Shown: piece after piece, positions 1 to 7,969 of the stretch | Layout of the letters: every line of letters starts with the position of its first letter | Position numbering within the stretch: position 1 is the stretch's first letter | Assembly (NCBI GenBank): GCA_903828515.1 | Contig: CAIKMD010000007.1 | Span: 124,001 to 188,000, forward strand | Length of the DNA stretch: 64,000 bases | From: an uncultured Rhodospirillales bacterium | GTDB taxonomy: Bacteria > Pseudomonadota > Alphaproteobacteria > ATCC43930 > CGMCC-115725 | Reading direction: 5' to 3' | Translations under genes and position numbers: made by a program | Notes under the pieces: model-generated | Databases searched by the model: none | What the model was told of the DNA's origin: nothing | What the model saw: the letters and a program-made list of their open reading frames with translations, nothing else

Positions 1-1
1 T

Positions 2-505
2 CTCGTGCCGCTGGTCGAAGTCGTGCAGGCGGAATCGACCTCGCTCGCGACTGTCGAGAAAACCATCGCGCTGCTGAAAGCGGCGGGCAAGTCGCCGGTC
101 CATGTCCGGCGCGACATTCCGGGTTTCATCGGCAATCGGTTGCAGCATGCGTTGAAGCGTGAGGCGATCGCGCTCGTCGCCGAGGGCGTCTGCGATGCCG
201 AAACCCTCGACACGGTGGTGAAGGAAGGCTTCGGCGCGCGCATGGCCGTGTGCGGCCCGCTCGAGCAATCCGATCTCGTCGGCGTCAACCTGACGCTCGA
301 CATTCACCGGACGCTCATTCCCGATCTCGACCGCACGCCGGGTCCGCATCCCTATCTGGTCGAACTCGTCGCCAAGGGCGAACTCGGCATGTCGAAGGGC
401 AAGGGTTTCCGCACTTGGACGCCCGAAACAGCAGCGGCGGTACGCAAGCGCCTGTCGGATTTCCTCGCGCAGTCGGCGCGCGCGCTCAAAGAAAAGAAGC
501 GCTGA
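2..505 (+). CDS. 3-hydroxyacyl-CoA dehydrogenase family protein, C-terminal part (5' end outside window)
   Basis: The frame is open from the second base, so the gene starts upstream of the window; the GTG at 5 is internal. The 167 visible codons correspond to the C-terminal helical domain of NAD-dependent 3-hydroxyacyl-CoA dehydrogenases: the junction motif DIPGFIGNRLQHAL (about residues 38-51 of the visible part) and the terminal GMSKGKGF segment are typical. The family oxidises L-3-hydroxyacyl-CoA (or carnitine-like 3-hydroxy acids) in the cytoplasm. The N-terminal Rossmann fold cannot be checked. It converges on the next gene, with a strong inverted repeat between them. The exact substrate is unknown. 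Confidence 0.85.
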   Translation, partial: LVPLVEVVQAESTSLATVEKTIALLKAAGKSPVHVRRDIPGFIGNRLQHALKREAIALVAEGVCDAETLDTVVKEGFGARMAVCGPLEQSDLVGVNLTLDIHRTLIPDLDRTPGPHPYLVELVAKGELGMSKGKGFRTWTPETAAAVRKRLSDFLAQSARALKEKKR

Positions 506-535
506 TCCGCGTTTTCGTATCGGCCTGAAAAAGCA

Positions 536-565
536 AAGCGGCGCGCCCGATAGGACGCGCCGCTT
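536..565. terminator. Bidirectional hairpin terminator between convergent genes
   Basis: A perfect 10-bp stem (AAGCGGCGCG at 536-545, CGCGCCGCTT at 556-565) with a 10-base loop lies between two convergent genes. Read on the minus strand the stem is followed by TTTGCTTTTTC, a usable T-tract, so it should best terminate the dienelactone hydrolase transcript. On the plus strand the trailing T content is weaker. Confidence 0.75.
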
Positions 566-584
566 CTTGTCGTGTTCGCGGTGG

Positions 585-1382
585 TTACAGAACCTGGTGG
601 AACAGGGTGACCAGCTCGGCCCAAGACCGCTTGTCGGCCTTCTCGTTGTAAGCCGCACCCTTGGAATTGTCGTTGCCGGCACCCTTCTGGGTGAAGGAGT
701 GGACGGCGCCGCTATAGAGCACCATCTCCCAATCGACCTTGGCGTCGCTCATTTCCTTCTTGAACGCTTCCTGGTCTTTCGGTCCAACCACCGGATCGTC
801 GGCGCCGTGCAGGACGAGCACGCGCCCGTGGATGTTCTTGTCGTCGTCGGGTGTCGGCGTGACGAGATCGCCGTGGAAGGTGACGGTCGCCTTCAACGGT
901 GCGCCGCTGCGCGCGAGGTCGAGTGCGCCGGCCCCGCCGAAGCAATAGCCGACCGCGGCAATGTTCTTGGTGTCGACCATCGGGTTCTTGCTCAGTTGCT
1001 CGAACGCCGCCTGGGCGCGATCACGCAGCAGCGGACGGTTCTTCATGTATTTGCTCGATTCGGCAATCGCGCCCTTGGTGTCGGTCGGGCGGACGCCCTT
1101 GCCGTAAACGTCGGCGACGAAGGCGACATAACCGAGCTTCGCCAGCGTTTCGGCGCGGCCCTTTTCGTCGGCGGTCGGACCCATCCAGGCGGGGAAGAGC
1201 ACGACACCCGGACGCTTGCCCTGTTTGGCGTCGTCATAGACGAGCCAGCCTTCGAGCGGCGTGTCGCCCTGCTTGTATGCGACGGTCTGAACCTTGATCG
1301 CGGCCTGGGCGTACCCGGCCGAGAGCCCCACGAAAGCGACGGCGGACAGAAGCGCCAGCGCGCTGAGACGGAATCCTTTCAT
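585..1382 (-). CDS. Secreted dienelactone hydrolase family protein
   Basis: 265 residues with a clear signal peptide (about residues 1-27, ending AGYAQA), so it is probably periplasmic. The alpha/beta-hydrolase core carries the dienelactone hydrolase catalytic elements: nucleophile Cys in GYCFGG (about residue 147), Asp in HGADDPVV (about 196) and His in SGAVHSFT (about 228). Dienelactone hydrolases open lactone rings in chlorocatechol breakdown, but many exported homologues have unknown ester or lactone substrates. It is a single gene, convergent with the upstream dehydrogenase. The aromatic-degradation setting elsewhere in the window fits but does not prove a role in lactone hydrolysis. Confidence 0.88.
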   Translation of the reverse strand: MKGFRLSALALLSAVAFVGLSAGYAQAAIKVQTVAYKQGDTPLEGWLVYDDAKQGKRPGVVLFPAWMGPTADEKGRAETLAKLGYVAFVADVYGKGVRPTDTKGAIAESSKYMKNRPLLRDRAQAAFEQLSKNPMVDTKNIAAVGYCFGGAGALDLARSGAPLKATVTFHGDLVTPTPDDDKNIHGRVLVLHGADDPVVGPKDQEAFKKEMSDAKVDWEMVLYSGAVHSFTQKGAGNDNSKGAAYNEKADKRSWAELVTLFHQVL

Positions 1383-1474
1383 CGACGTTCTCCCTTGGCG
1401 TTACGGCTTTTTGAACGTCGAAAAAATGGCACACCGGCGCGGTATTCCCAAGCGAAAATTACACCGGGACAGTG

Positions 1475-1717
1475 TTACGGGCAGGGATGGCGCTCGCCCG
1501 CGATCACATCGCGGCGATTATCGTTGGCGCCGGCCGCGGCCCCGCCATCGTCGATCGCACGTGCGAAGAGATGGGGGATATCCGCGCGGGTGATACCGAA
1601 TTCGGCGAGCGCCCGCCGGTCGAAGGAGCGCAGCTCGTCATAGACGGCCTGGCGGTGGCGCAACGCGGCGGTCGCAGCCCGGATACGAGCCACGGCAGAA
1701 AGGAGGATGGCGATCAT
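1475..1717 (-). CDS. DUF1127 small protein
   Basis: About 80 residues starting at the ATG at 1717; the longer upstream reading frame overlaps padR and is not needed. An AAGGAGG ribosome-binding site sits inside the end of padR, 10 bases before this ATG, so the two genes are probably co-translated. The segment YDELRSFDRRALAEFGITRA (about residues 24-43) matches the DUF1127 pattern of short Arg-rich proteins common in Alphaproteobacteria. Some members of that family influence phosphate or carbon metabolism or bind RNA. The last 25 residues are low complexity. The function here is unknown. Confidence 0.75.
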   Translation of the reverse strand: MIAILLSAVARIRAATAALRHRQAVYDELRSFDRRALAEFGITRADIPHLFARAIDDGGAAAGANDNRRDVIAGERHPCP

Positions 1718-1724
1718 GCCGATC

Positions 1725-2354
1725 TCATTCCTCCTTGCCGCTGCGGATTTCGTCGGTCGCGCGCTTGAGGATCTCGGCGATCCGTTGCTGCTCTTCCGGG
1801 GTTGCCCGGCGGCGATCACGCAGGGCGGCCCGCAAATCGCGACGTGCGGTCCGGACGTTCAGCGCCATGTCCTCGTCCTCGGCGTCGCCCGCGAAGACTT
1901 CGCGCACGCGCTCCATCCGCTTGCCGATGCGATCGAGCTGGCTGAGGATCGCCTCGGCCATCGTCGCGTCCTGCTTGTATTTCGCTTCGCCGGCTTCGGT
2001 GATGCGATAGAGCTTCTTGGTTCCTTCGCTCTCGACGCTGGCGAGCCCGGTCTCTTCGAGATAGGTCAGAGCCGGATAGATCATGCCGGGGCTGGGGATA
2101 TAGAAGCCGCCCGACCGCTCCTCGAGCGCCTTGATCAATTCGTAGCCGTGGGAGGGTTTCTCCTTGAGGATGGCGAGGATCACGACCTGAAGATCGGCCG
2201 CGCCCAGCTTGCGGCCGGTGCGAAATCCGCCCCCGCCCATACCGGTCCCGTCGGCAAAGCCGCCGGCGAACGGTCCGTAGCCGTGGCGACCATGGCCACG
2301 CCCCCGCATCGCGCGGTGGTCGGATTTCCATTGTTTTCCAAAGTGATGATGCAT
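1725..2354 (-). CDS. PadR family transcriptional regulator
   Basis: 209 residues from the ATG at 2354, preceded by AAGGAG with a 6-base spacer. The first ~50 residues are rich in His, Gly and Arg. They are followed by the PadR winged-helix domain (about residues 54-130), with DLQVVILAILKEKPSHGYEL, then PSPGMIYPALTYLEETGL, then LYRITEAGE, and a C-terminal helical dimerisation region. PadR repressors often respond to phenolic acids or other small hydrophobic ligands. It is divergent from the SBP pair beginning at 2515 and shares a 160-base control region with it that holds a palindromic operator over its own promoter. Autoregulation is therefore likely and control of the SBP pair is plausible. 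Confidence 0.9.
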   Translation of the reverse strand: MHHHFGKQWKSDHRAMRGRGHGRHGYGPFAGGFADGTGMGGGGFRTGRKLGAADLQVVILAILKEKPSHGYELIKALEERSGGFYIPSPGMIYPALTYLEETGLASVESEGTKKLYRITEAGEAKYKQDATMAEAILSQLDRIGKRMERVREVFAGDAEDEDMALNVRTARRDLRAALRDRRRATPEEQQRIAEILKRATDEIRSGKEE

Positions 2355-2369
2355 TAATAACTCCTTTTT

Positions 2370-2409
2370 ACATCTTAGAACGTATCGTAAGATATACTCT
2401 AAGATATGT
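2370..2409. promoter_or_regulatory. Probable PadR operator (three half-sites)
   Basis: The 40-base AT-rich block starts ACATCTTAGA and ends TCTAAGATATGT, giving an inverted repeat of ATCTTAGA/TCTAAGAT with the ACAT...ATGT borders reported for PadR sites. A third copy of the half-site (TAAGATAT) lies between the arms, 12 bases from the right one as a direct repeat. It covers the -10 and spacer of the padR promoter, as expected for a self-repressor. Confidence 0.7.
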
Positions 2410-2417
2410 TTTGTCAA
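2389..2417 (-). promoter_or_regulatory. Sigma70-type promoter of padR
   Basis: On the minus strand a perfect -35 TTGACA (2417-2412) is followed after exactly 17 bases by TATCTT (2394-2389). Transcription would start near 2382, leaving a leader of about 28 bases that includes the AAGGAG site. The promoter is buried in the palindromic operator. Confidence 0.65.
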
Positions 2418-2514
2418 CGTCACTTCAGCAATTTTTTTCCGGGCGCCTATGCTATTTTTCCGGGAGCGAATTCGAAAAGTCGCCCAAGGAAAAATCGAGC
2501 AAGGGAGGAAAACA

Positions 2515-3537
2515 ATGGTCGCCAAGACGTCGCTTGGCCTGGGCATCCAGGTTGTCGCTTTCGCCGCTGTTCTCGCACTCGCCGCCGGGTCGGCGCAGGC
2601 CGATCCGCTCAAGATCCGGATGGGCTGGGTCGCGGCACCGGCCTCGCTTACGCCGATCCTTTTCCCGAAAGATGGCATCGCCAAGCATAACGGCGTGACC
2701 TACACGACCGAGGCGACGCATTTCCAAGGCTCGCCGCTACAGATCACCGCGCTGCAGGCGGGCGAGATCGATATCGCGGCGCTCGGCTTTTCCTCGTTCA
2801 GCCTCGCGGTCGAAAACGCGGGCATGAATGATCTGCGGATCATCGGCGACGAAATCCAGTGGGGTGTCGAAGGCTATGGCACCGCCGATTTCGCGGTGCT
2901 GAAGGACAGCCCTTATCAGAAGGTCGAAGACCTCAAGGGCAAGGTGCTGGTTACCAACGGCATCGGAGGCGGCCTCGACATGATCATGAAGACGATGATG
3001 TTGAAGCACGGTCTGCAGGATAAACGCGATTTCAGCGTGATCGAGATCGCGTTCCCGAATATGAAATCGGTGCTGATGGAAAAGAAGGCCGACCTCGTGC
3101 CCTCGACCTTGCCGTGGTCGCGCGATCCTGAATTCATCGCGAATACAAGGAAGCTGTTCACCACCGCTGACGCGATGGGTCATGTCGGGCTCTCGTTCTG
3201 GGTCGCGCATGACGGGTTCCTGCAAAAGAACCGCGCGGCGATGATCGACCTGCTCGAGGATTATGTCCGCTCGATCCATTGGTATCTCGACCCGAAGAAC
3301 CACGACGAGGCGGTCAAGGTGGTCGCGGATTTCACCAAGGTACCGGCCGCGACCATGCAGGAATGGCTCTTCACCAAGGCCGATAATTATCGCGATCCCG
3401 ATGGCCTGACCGATCTCGGCGCGATCACGCGCAACATCCACGACCAGAAGGAACTCGGCCTGATCAAGGCCGATCTCGATGCCAAGGCCTATGACGGCCT
3501 GGCATTGATCAAGGAAGGCGCCGCCCGGATCAAATAA
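2515..3537 (+). CDS. ABC transporter substrate-binding protein (NMT1/TauA-like), tandem copy 1
   Basis: 340 residues from the ATG at 2515, preceded by GGGAGG; the reading frame upstream of it is not needed. A signal peptide runs to about residue 29 (GSAQA before DPLKIRMGW). The body has the NMT1/TauA-type periplasmic binding protein layout: GSPLQITALQAGEIDIAALG (about 82-101), DLKGKVLVTNGIGGGLD, and FPNMKSVLMEKKADL. It belongs to a different subfamily from the other SBPs in the window: it ends in KEGAARIK and lacks their PVKP tail. It is followed 4 bases later by a paralogue. No permease lies next to it. The ligand is unknown, and the divergent PadR gene hints at an aromatic or phenolic compound. 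Confidence 0.9.
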   Translation: MVAKTSLGLGIQVVAFAAVLALAAGSAQADPLKIRMGWVAAPASLTPILFPKDGIAKHNGVTYTTEATHFQGSPLQITALQAGEIDIAALGFSSFSLAVENAGMNDLRIIGDEIQWGVEGYGTADFAVLKDSPYQKVEDLKGKVLVTNGIGGGLDMIMKTMMLKHGLQDKRDFSVIEIAFPNMKSVLMEKKADLVPSTLPWSRDPEFIANTRKLFTTADAMGHVGLSFWVAHDGFLQKNRAAMIDLLEDYVRSIHWYLDPKNHDEAVKVVADFTKVPAATMQEWLFTKADNYRDPDGLTDLGAITRNIHDQKELGLIKADLDAKAYDGLALIKEGAARIK

Positions 3538-3541
3538 GGTG

Positions 3542-4549
3542 ATGAGCGTGGGACTGCTTCGTTTCGCGATCGCTGCGTTCGCCTTTGTTCTGGCGGTTGC
3601 ACCGGCACAGGCCGACCCGGTGAAGATTCGCCTCGGCCTGGTGCCGGCGCCGACCTCGCTGGTGCCGTCGATCTTCGCCGCGGCCTCGGGCGCCAAACAC
3701 GCCGGGAAATCCTATCAGCTCGAGATCGTCGCTTTCCAGGGCTCGCCGGTGCAGATCACCGCGCTTCAAGCGAACGAGATCGATATCGCGTCGCTCGGCT
3801 TTTCCACCCTGAGCGTCGCGATCGAGAACGCGGGCATGAAGGACATTCGCGTCATCGCCGATGCGGTACAGCTTGGCGTGCCGGGGCACAGCGGCTCGGC
3901 CTACATGGTGCTGCGCGACGGACCGGTGAAAACGGTCGGGGACATCAAAGGCCGGGTGGTCGCGACCAATGCGATCGGCGGCGCACTGGACATGGTCGCC
4001 AAGGCGATGTTTCAGAAGCGTGGCCTGATCGATAAGCGCGATTACACCGTGGTGGAGATCGGGTTTCCCAACATGAAATCGGTTCTGCTGGAGCGCAAAG
4101 CCGATTTCATCGTCGTGATCGAACCTTTCGTCGAGGACGCGGAACTGCAAGCCAAGGCGCGGTCGCTGTTCACGCCCAATGACGCGATGGGCGTGATCGC
4201 GCTCACCTTCTGGACCGCGCGCCAGGACTTCCTGCAAAAGAACCGCGCTGCGATGGTCGATCTGCTCGAGGACTATGTGCGCGCGCTGCATTGGTGCTGG
4301 GACCCGGCCAATCGCGACGAAGCAGTCAGGATCGCGGCGGCGGCGGTGAAACAGCCGCCCGAGCGATTGGCGAGTTACATCTACACCGCGAAGGACAATT
4401 ATCAGGACCTCGATGGGATGCCCAATCTGGATGCCATCCAGAGCAACATTCATACGCAGCGCGAATTGGGGCTGTTGAAGACGGATATCGAGATTCGCCC
4501 CTATTCGGATATCAGTTTGGTCAAAGAAGCCGCCGCGCGGCTGAAATAG
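3542..4549 (+). CDS. ABC transporter substrate-binding protein (NMT1/TauA-like), tandem copy 2
   Basis: 335 residues from the ATG at 3542 (a GTG lies one codon earlier). The AAGG of the ribosome site overlaps the stop region of the preceding gene, so the pair is surely co-transcribed. The signal peptide ends near residue 22 (APAQA before DPVKIRLGL). It is clearly a duplicate of the preceding SBP: both carry GSP-QITALQA-EIDIA-LGFS, DKRD-(S/T)V-EI-FPNMKSVL, FLQKNRAAM-DLLEDYVR and DNY-D-DG. Differences cluster in the region after NAIGGALD and in VIEPFVED, where the first copy has STLPWSRD, so ligand preference may differ. Confidence 0.9.
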   Translation: MSVGLLRFAIAAFAFVLAVAPAQADPVKIRLGLVPAPTSLVPSIFAAASGAKHAGKSYQLEIVAFQGSPVQITALQANEIDIASLGFSTLSVAIENAGMKDIRVIADAVQLGVPGHSGSAYMVLRDGPVKTVGDIKGRVVATNAIGGALDMVAKAMFQKRGLIDKRDYTVVEIGFPNMKSVLLERKADFIVVIEPFVEDAELQAKARSLFTPNDAMGVIALTFWTARQDFLQKNRAAMVDLLEDYVRALHWCWDPANRDEAVRIAAAAVKQPPERLASYIYTAKDNYQDLDGMPNLDAIQSNIHTQRELGLLKTDIEIRPYSDISLVKEAAARLK

Positions 4550-4661
4550 CGCCCGCTATCTGCCCAACTTTTTCGCCCACCTGGGTTTTGGGCGGATTTG
4601 TGGTTGACGCCGCGCTTTTCCGCCGTTTCCATGGCGCCACGATAGAAACAAGGGTGGAAAC

Positions 4662-6356
4662 ATGGCCGATACCGTCAAGCCGGCGAACGATTGGGAAATT
4701 GCGCAGGGTGCCAAGATGCGCCCGATCGTCGATCTGGCGCGCGAGCGGCTGGGCATTCCCGCCGAATTCGTCGAGCCCTATGGCCACTACAAGGCCAAGA
4801 TCGGCATGGATTTCGTCAAGAAATCGCTGGCCGAACGTCCCGACGGCAAACTGATCCTGGTCACCGCGATCAGCCCGACGCCGGCCGGCGAAGGCAAAAC
4901 CACCACCACGGTCGGCCTGGGTGATGCGATCAACCGCATCGGCAAGAAGGCGATGATCTGCCTGCGCGAGCCGAGTCTCGGGCCGTGCTTCGGCGTCAAA
5001 GGCGGTGCGGCCGGCGGCGGCTACAGCCAGGTCGTGCCGATGGACGATATCAACCTGCACTTCACCGGTGATTTCCACGCCATCGGCGTCGCCAACAACC
5101 TGCTCGCGGCGATGATCGACAATCACGTCTATTGGGGCAACGAACTCGGCATCGATCCGCGCCGGATCACCTGGCGGCGCTGCGTCGACATGAACGACCG
5201 CGCGCTGCGCTCGATCGTGACCTCGCTCGGTGGCGTCGCCAACGGCTTCCCGCGCGAGGACGGGTTCGACATCACCGTCGCGTCCGAAATCATGGCGATC
5301 CTTTGCCTCTCGACGTCGCTCGAAGACCTCACCCGCCGCATCGGCAACATCATCGTGGCACAGACGCGCGATCGGCAGCCGGTGCGCGCCAGCCAGTTGA
5401 AGGCCGAAGGCGCGATGACCGCGATCCTCAAGGATGCGATCAAGCCGAACCTCGTGCAGACGCTCGAGAACAATCCCGCCTTCATCCATGGCGGACCGTT
5501 CGCCAATATCGCGCATGGCTGCAATTCGGTGACGGCGACGCGCCTCGCGCTGAAGCTCAACGACTATGTCGTGACCGAGGCGGGTTTCGGCGCCGATCTC
5601 GGCGCCGAGAAATTCTTTGACATCAAATGCCGCAAGGCCGGTCTGAAGCCCGCCATGGCGGTGGTGGTGGCGACCGCGCGCGCGCTCAAATTCCACGGTG
5701 GCGTGCCGCGCCCGCAACTGGGGCCTGAGAACGTCGAAGCGGTCACCAAAGGCTTCGTCAATTTGAAGCGCCATCTCGGCAACATCAAAAAATTCGGTGT
5801 GCCGGCGATGGTGTGCGTCAACCGTTTCCCGACCGACACCGACGCCGAACTCAACGCGATCGTCGATGCCTGCAAGGGCGAGGGCGTGAAAGCCTTCATC
5901 TGCACGCATTTCGCCGACGGCAGCAAAGGGGCCGAGGCCCTGGCGCGCGCGGTGGTCGACGGCATTGCCGAGGGCAAGGCGGATTACAAACCGCTTTATC
6001 CCGACGACATGCCGCTCCTCGACAAGATCAAGACCATCGCCACGTCGATCTACGGCGCCGGAAGTGTCGCAGCCCCGAAAGCGATCGTCGATCGCTTGGC
6101 CGAGCTTGAGAAACAAGGTTTCGGCAATCTGCCGATCTGCATGGCGAAGACGCAGTACAGCTTTTCGTCCAACGGCGATCTCTATGGCGCGCCCTCGGGC
6201 TTCGAGTTGCCGATCCGCGAGATACGTCTGTCGGCGGGCGCCGAATTCGTGATTGCGATCTGCGGCGACATCATGACGATGCCCGGTCTGCCGCGCGTCC
6301 CGTCGTCGGAGAAGATGTTCGTCAACGAAGCCGGACAGATCATCGGTCTTTCATAA
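4662..6356 (+). CDS. fhs: Formate--tetrahydrofolate ligase
   Basis: 564 residues, the usual full length. This cytoplasmic enzyme makes 10-formyl-tetrahydrofolate from formate, THF and ATP. The P-loop region [20 protein letters not shown] (about residues 69-88) and the block [20 protein letters not shown] (about 104-123) are diagnostic. The 112 bases between the SBP pair and fhs contain no gene; a weak TTGACG (4604-4609) without a convincing -10 is the only promoter hint. The cyclo-ligase follows 7-13 bases downstream, making a folate one-carbon unit. The proximity to degradation genes may mean that formate or methyl groups released from substrates enter this pathway (inference). Confidence 0.97.
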   Translation: MADTVKPANDWEIAQGAKMRPIVDLARERLGIPAEFVEPYGHYKAKIGMDFVKKSLAERPDGKLILVTAISPTPAGEGKTTTTVGLGDAINRIGKKAMICLREPSLGPCFGVKGGAAGGGYSQVVPMDDINLHFTGDFHAIGVANNLLAAMIDNHVYWGNELGIDPRRITWRRCVDMNDRALRSIVTSLGGVANGFPREDGFDITVASEIMAILCLSTSLEDLTRRIGNIIVAQTRDRQPVRASQLKAEGAMTAILKDAIKPNLVQTLENNPAFIHGGPFANIAHGCNSVTATRLALKLNDYVVTEAGFGADLGAEKFFDIKCRKAGLKPAMAVVVATARALKFHGGVPRPQLGPENVEAVTKGFVNLKRHLGNIKKFGVPAMVCVNRFPTDTDAELNAIVDACKGEGVKAFICTHFADGSKGAEALARAVVDGIAEGKADYKPLYPDDMPLLDKIKTIATSIYGAGSVAAPKAIVDRLAELEKQGFGNLPICMAKTQYSFSSNGDLYGAPSGFELPIREIRLSAGAEFVIAICGDIMTMPGLPRVPSSEKMFVNEAGQIIGLS

Positions 6357-6369
6357 AGGCGCGGTGCCG

Positions 6370-6960
6370 ATGGAACGCGCCGAGGTCATGGCGTGGCGCA
6401 AAGAGCGCCGCGCCGAACTGATCGAGCGGCGCATGGGTTTGTCGCCGGAAGAGCATCGCGATGCCAGCGCCGCGATCTTTCGCAATCTCGTCACGCTGTT
6501 CGAGCCGATGGCGCCGACACTGGTCGGCGCCTATTGGCCGTTCCGGCGCGAATACAATGTGCTCGCTTTTCTCGATTGGCTGACCGAGCGCGGGCACGAG
6601 GTCGCCTTGCCGGTGGTGTTGGGTAAGGGCCAGCCGCTCGAATTCCGGCGCTGGACTCGCGATACGGAAATGGCCTCGGGCGTCTACGACATTCCCTATC
6701 CGGCGCAAGGCCCGGCGGTGGCGCCGTCGGTCCTGGTCGTGCCGGTGGTCGGGTTCGATCCCGCGGGTTATCGGCTGGGGTATGGCGGCGGATTCTACGA
6801 CCGCACCTTGGCGGTGTCCGACCCCAAGCCCGTCTGCGTCGGCACCGGCTTCGAACTCGGGCGGCTCGATAGCATCTTCCCCCTGCCGCACGACGTTCGG
6901 ATGGACTATATCGTCACCGAGAAGGCGCTCCTTCGGTTGGGCGAGGCGCCGGGCCAATAA
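6370..6960 (+). CDS. 5-formyltetrahydrofolate cyclo-ligase
   Basis: 196 residues from the ATG at 6370; a GTG at 6364 is a possible alternative, and the AAAGG at 6355-6359 does not decide between them. The family converts 5-formyl-THF to 5,10-methenyl-THF with ATP. The sequence shows the basic N-terminus (WRKERRAELIERR), the YWPFRREYN segment, and the conserved ATP/folate motif LVVPVVGFDPAGYRLGYGGG (about residues 124-143) followed by FYDR. It is directly downstream of fhs, so the two restore usable one-carbon folate forms together. Confidence 0.93.
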   Translation: MERAEVMAWRKERRAELIERRMGLSPEEHRDASAAIFRNLVTLFEPMAPTLVGAYWPFRREYNVLAFLDWLTERGHEVALPVVLGKGQPLEFRRWTRDTEMASGVYDIPYPAQGPAVAPSVLVVPVVGFDPAGYRLGYGGGFYDRTLAVSDPKPVCVGTGFELGRLDSIFPLPHDVRMDYIVTEKALLRLGEAPGQ

Positions 6961-6973
6961 GGGAGGGTGCGAC

Positions 6974-7936
6974 ATGTCTGATATGCCGAAATCCATTCGG
7001 ATCCGCGAAGAAGGACCGCGCGAAGGCTTCCAGATCGAAAAGAATTTCATCTCGACCGAGCGCAAGATCGAATTCATCAATGCGCTGGGCAAGACCGGCC
7101 TTCATCACATTCAGACCGTCTCGTTCGTCGATCCGCGCCGCGTGCCCAACTCGGCCGATGCCGAGGCCGTCGTCGCGGGGATCATCCCGGTGCCCGGCGT
7201 CCATTTCACCGCCCTCTGGCTCAACGACAAGGGGTTCGAGCGCGCTCTCGCCACGAAGAAGCTTCATATGGAAGGCGGGTTAAACGTGTCGGCGTCGGAT
7301 GCGTTCCTGAAGCGCAACCAGAACCGCACGGTCGCCGAACAGCTCGCATCGCTGCCGGCGTCGATCGCGCTTTACAAAAAACACAATGTGCCGATCGAAG
7401 GCGGCCTCATCAGCGCGGCTTTCGGCTGCAATTTCCAGGGCGACGTGACGCCGGCGCGCGTCGTCGATCTGGCGACGCAGATGATCGATATCGGTGCCGG
7501 CGAAGGCGTGACCCTGAAACGCCTGAACCTGGCCGACACGATGGGCTGGGCAACGCCGATGGGTGTCAAACGCGTCGTCGGCGCGGTGCGCGAAAAATTC
7601 CCCGCTCTCGAATTGTGCCTCCATCTTCACGACACGCGAGGCATGGGCGTCGCCAACGCCTTTGCCGGTCTCGAGATGGGCGTCAGCCTTTATGACGCGG
7701 CGTGCGCTGGCCTGGGTGGCTGTCCCTTCGCCGGCCATGCGGGTGCGGCGGGCAATGTCTGCACCGAAGATCTGGTCTTCATGTGCGACGAGATGGGAAT
7801 CGAAACCGGCGTCAATCTTCAGGCGCTGATCGAATGCGCCGCGCTGGCCGAAGACGTGGTCGGCCACCCGTTGCCGGGTTCGGTGATGCGGGGCGGCAGC
7901 TTGAAACGCCTGCGCGAGAAGCTCCAGGCGGCGTGA
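6974..7936 (+). CDS. Hydroxymethylglutaryl-CoA lyase-like protein
   Basis: 320 residues from the ATG at 6974, with GGGAGG at 6961-6966; the in-frame extension upstream overlaps the cyclo-ligase and is rejected. HMG-CoA lyase/DRE-TIM metallolyase fold: the N-terminal EEGPREGFQ (family motif R-[DE]-G-[LF]-Q) at about residues 12-20, the metal-site motif LCLHLHDTRGMG (about 216-227) and the Cys-containing loop GLGGCPFAGHAGAAGNVCTE (about 248-267), which matches the HMG-CoA lyase signature. It would split HMG-CoA or a similar 3-hydroxy-3-methylacyl-CoA into acetyl-CoA plus a keto acid. It is probably the last gene of the fhs operon, with a terminator 8 bases past the stop. Confidence 0.88.
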   Translation: MSDMPKSIRIREEGPREGFQIEKNFISTERKIEFINALGKTGLHHIQTVSFVDPRRVPNSADAEAVVAGIIPVPGVHFTALWLNDKGFERALATKKLHMEGGLNVSASDAFLKRNQNRTVAEQLASLPASIALYKKHNVPIEGGLISAAFGCNFQGDVTPARVVDLATQMIDIGAGEGVTLKRLNLADTMGWATPMGVKRVVGAVREKFPALELCLHLHDTRGMGVANAFAGLEMGVSLYDAACAGLGGCPFAGHAGAAGNVCTEDLVFMCDEMGIETGVNLQALIECAALAEDVVGHPLPGSVMRGGSLKRLREKLQAA

Positions 7937-7943
7937 GGTAAAA

Positions 7944-7966
7944 GCGGGCGGCTTGTTGCCGCCCGC
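7944..7966. terminator. Bidirectional terminator
   Basis: A perfect 9-bp GC stem (GCGGGCGGC at 7944-7952, GCCGCCCGC at 7958-7966) with a TTGTT loop between convergent genes. On the minus strand the stem is followed by TTTTACC, favouring termination of the OmpA-like gene. It also follows the lyase gene on the plus strand. Confidence 0.75.
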
Positions 7967-7969
7967 ACC

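Noticed and set aside
4604-4632. Promoter for fhs (TTGACG with a 17-base spacer)
   Set aside because: The hexamer at the -10 position is TTCCAT, too far from consensus to list as a feature.
4521-6116. A 531-codon minus-strand frame under fhs
   Set aside because: fhs is unambiguous on the plus strand. The antisense frame is a shadow.
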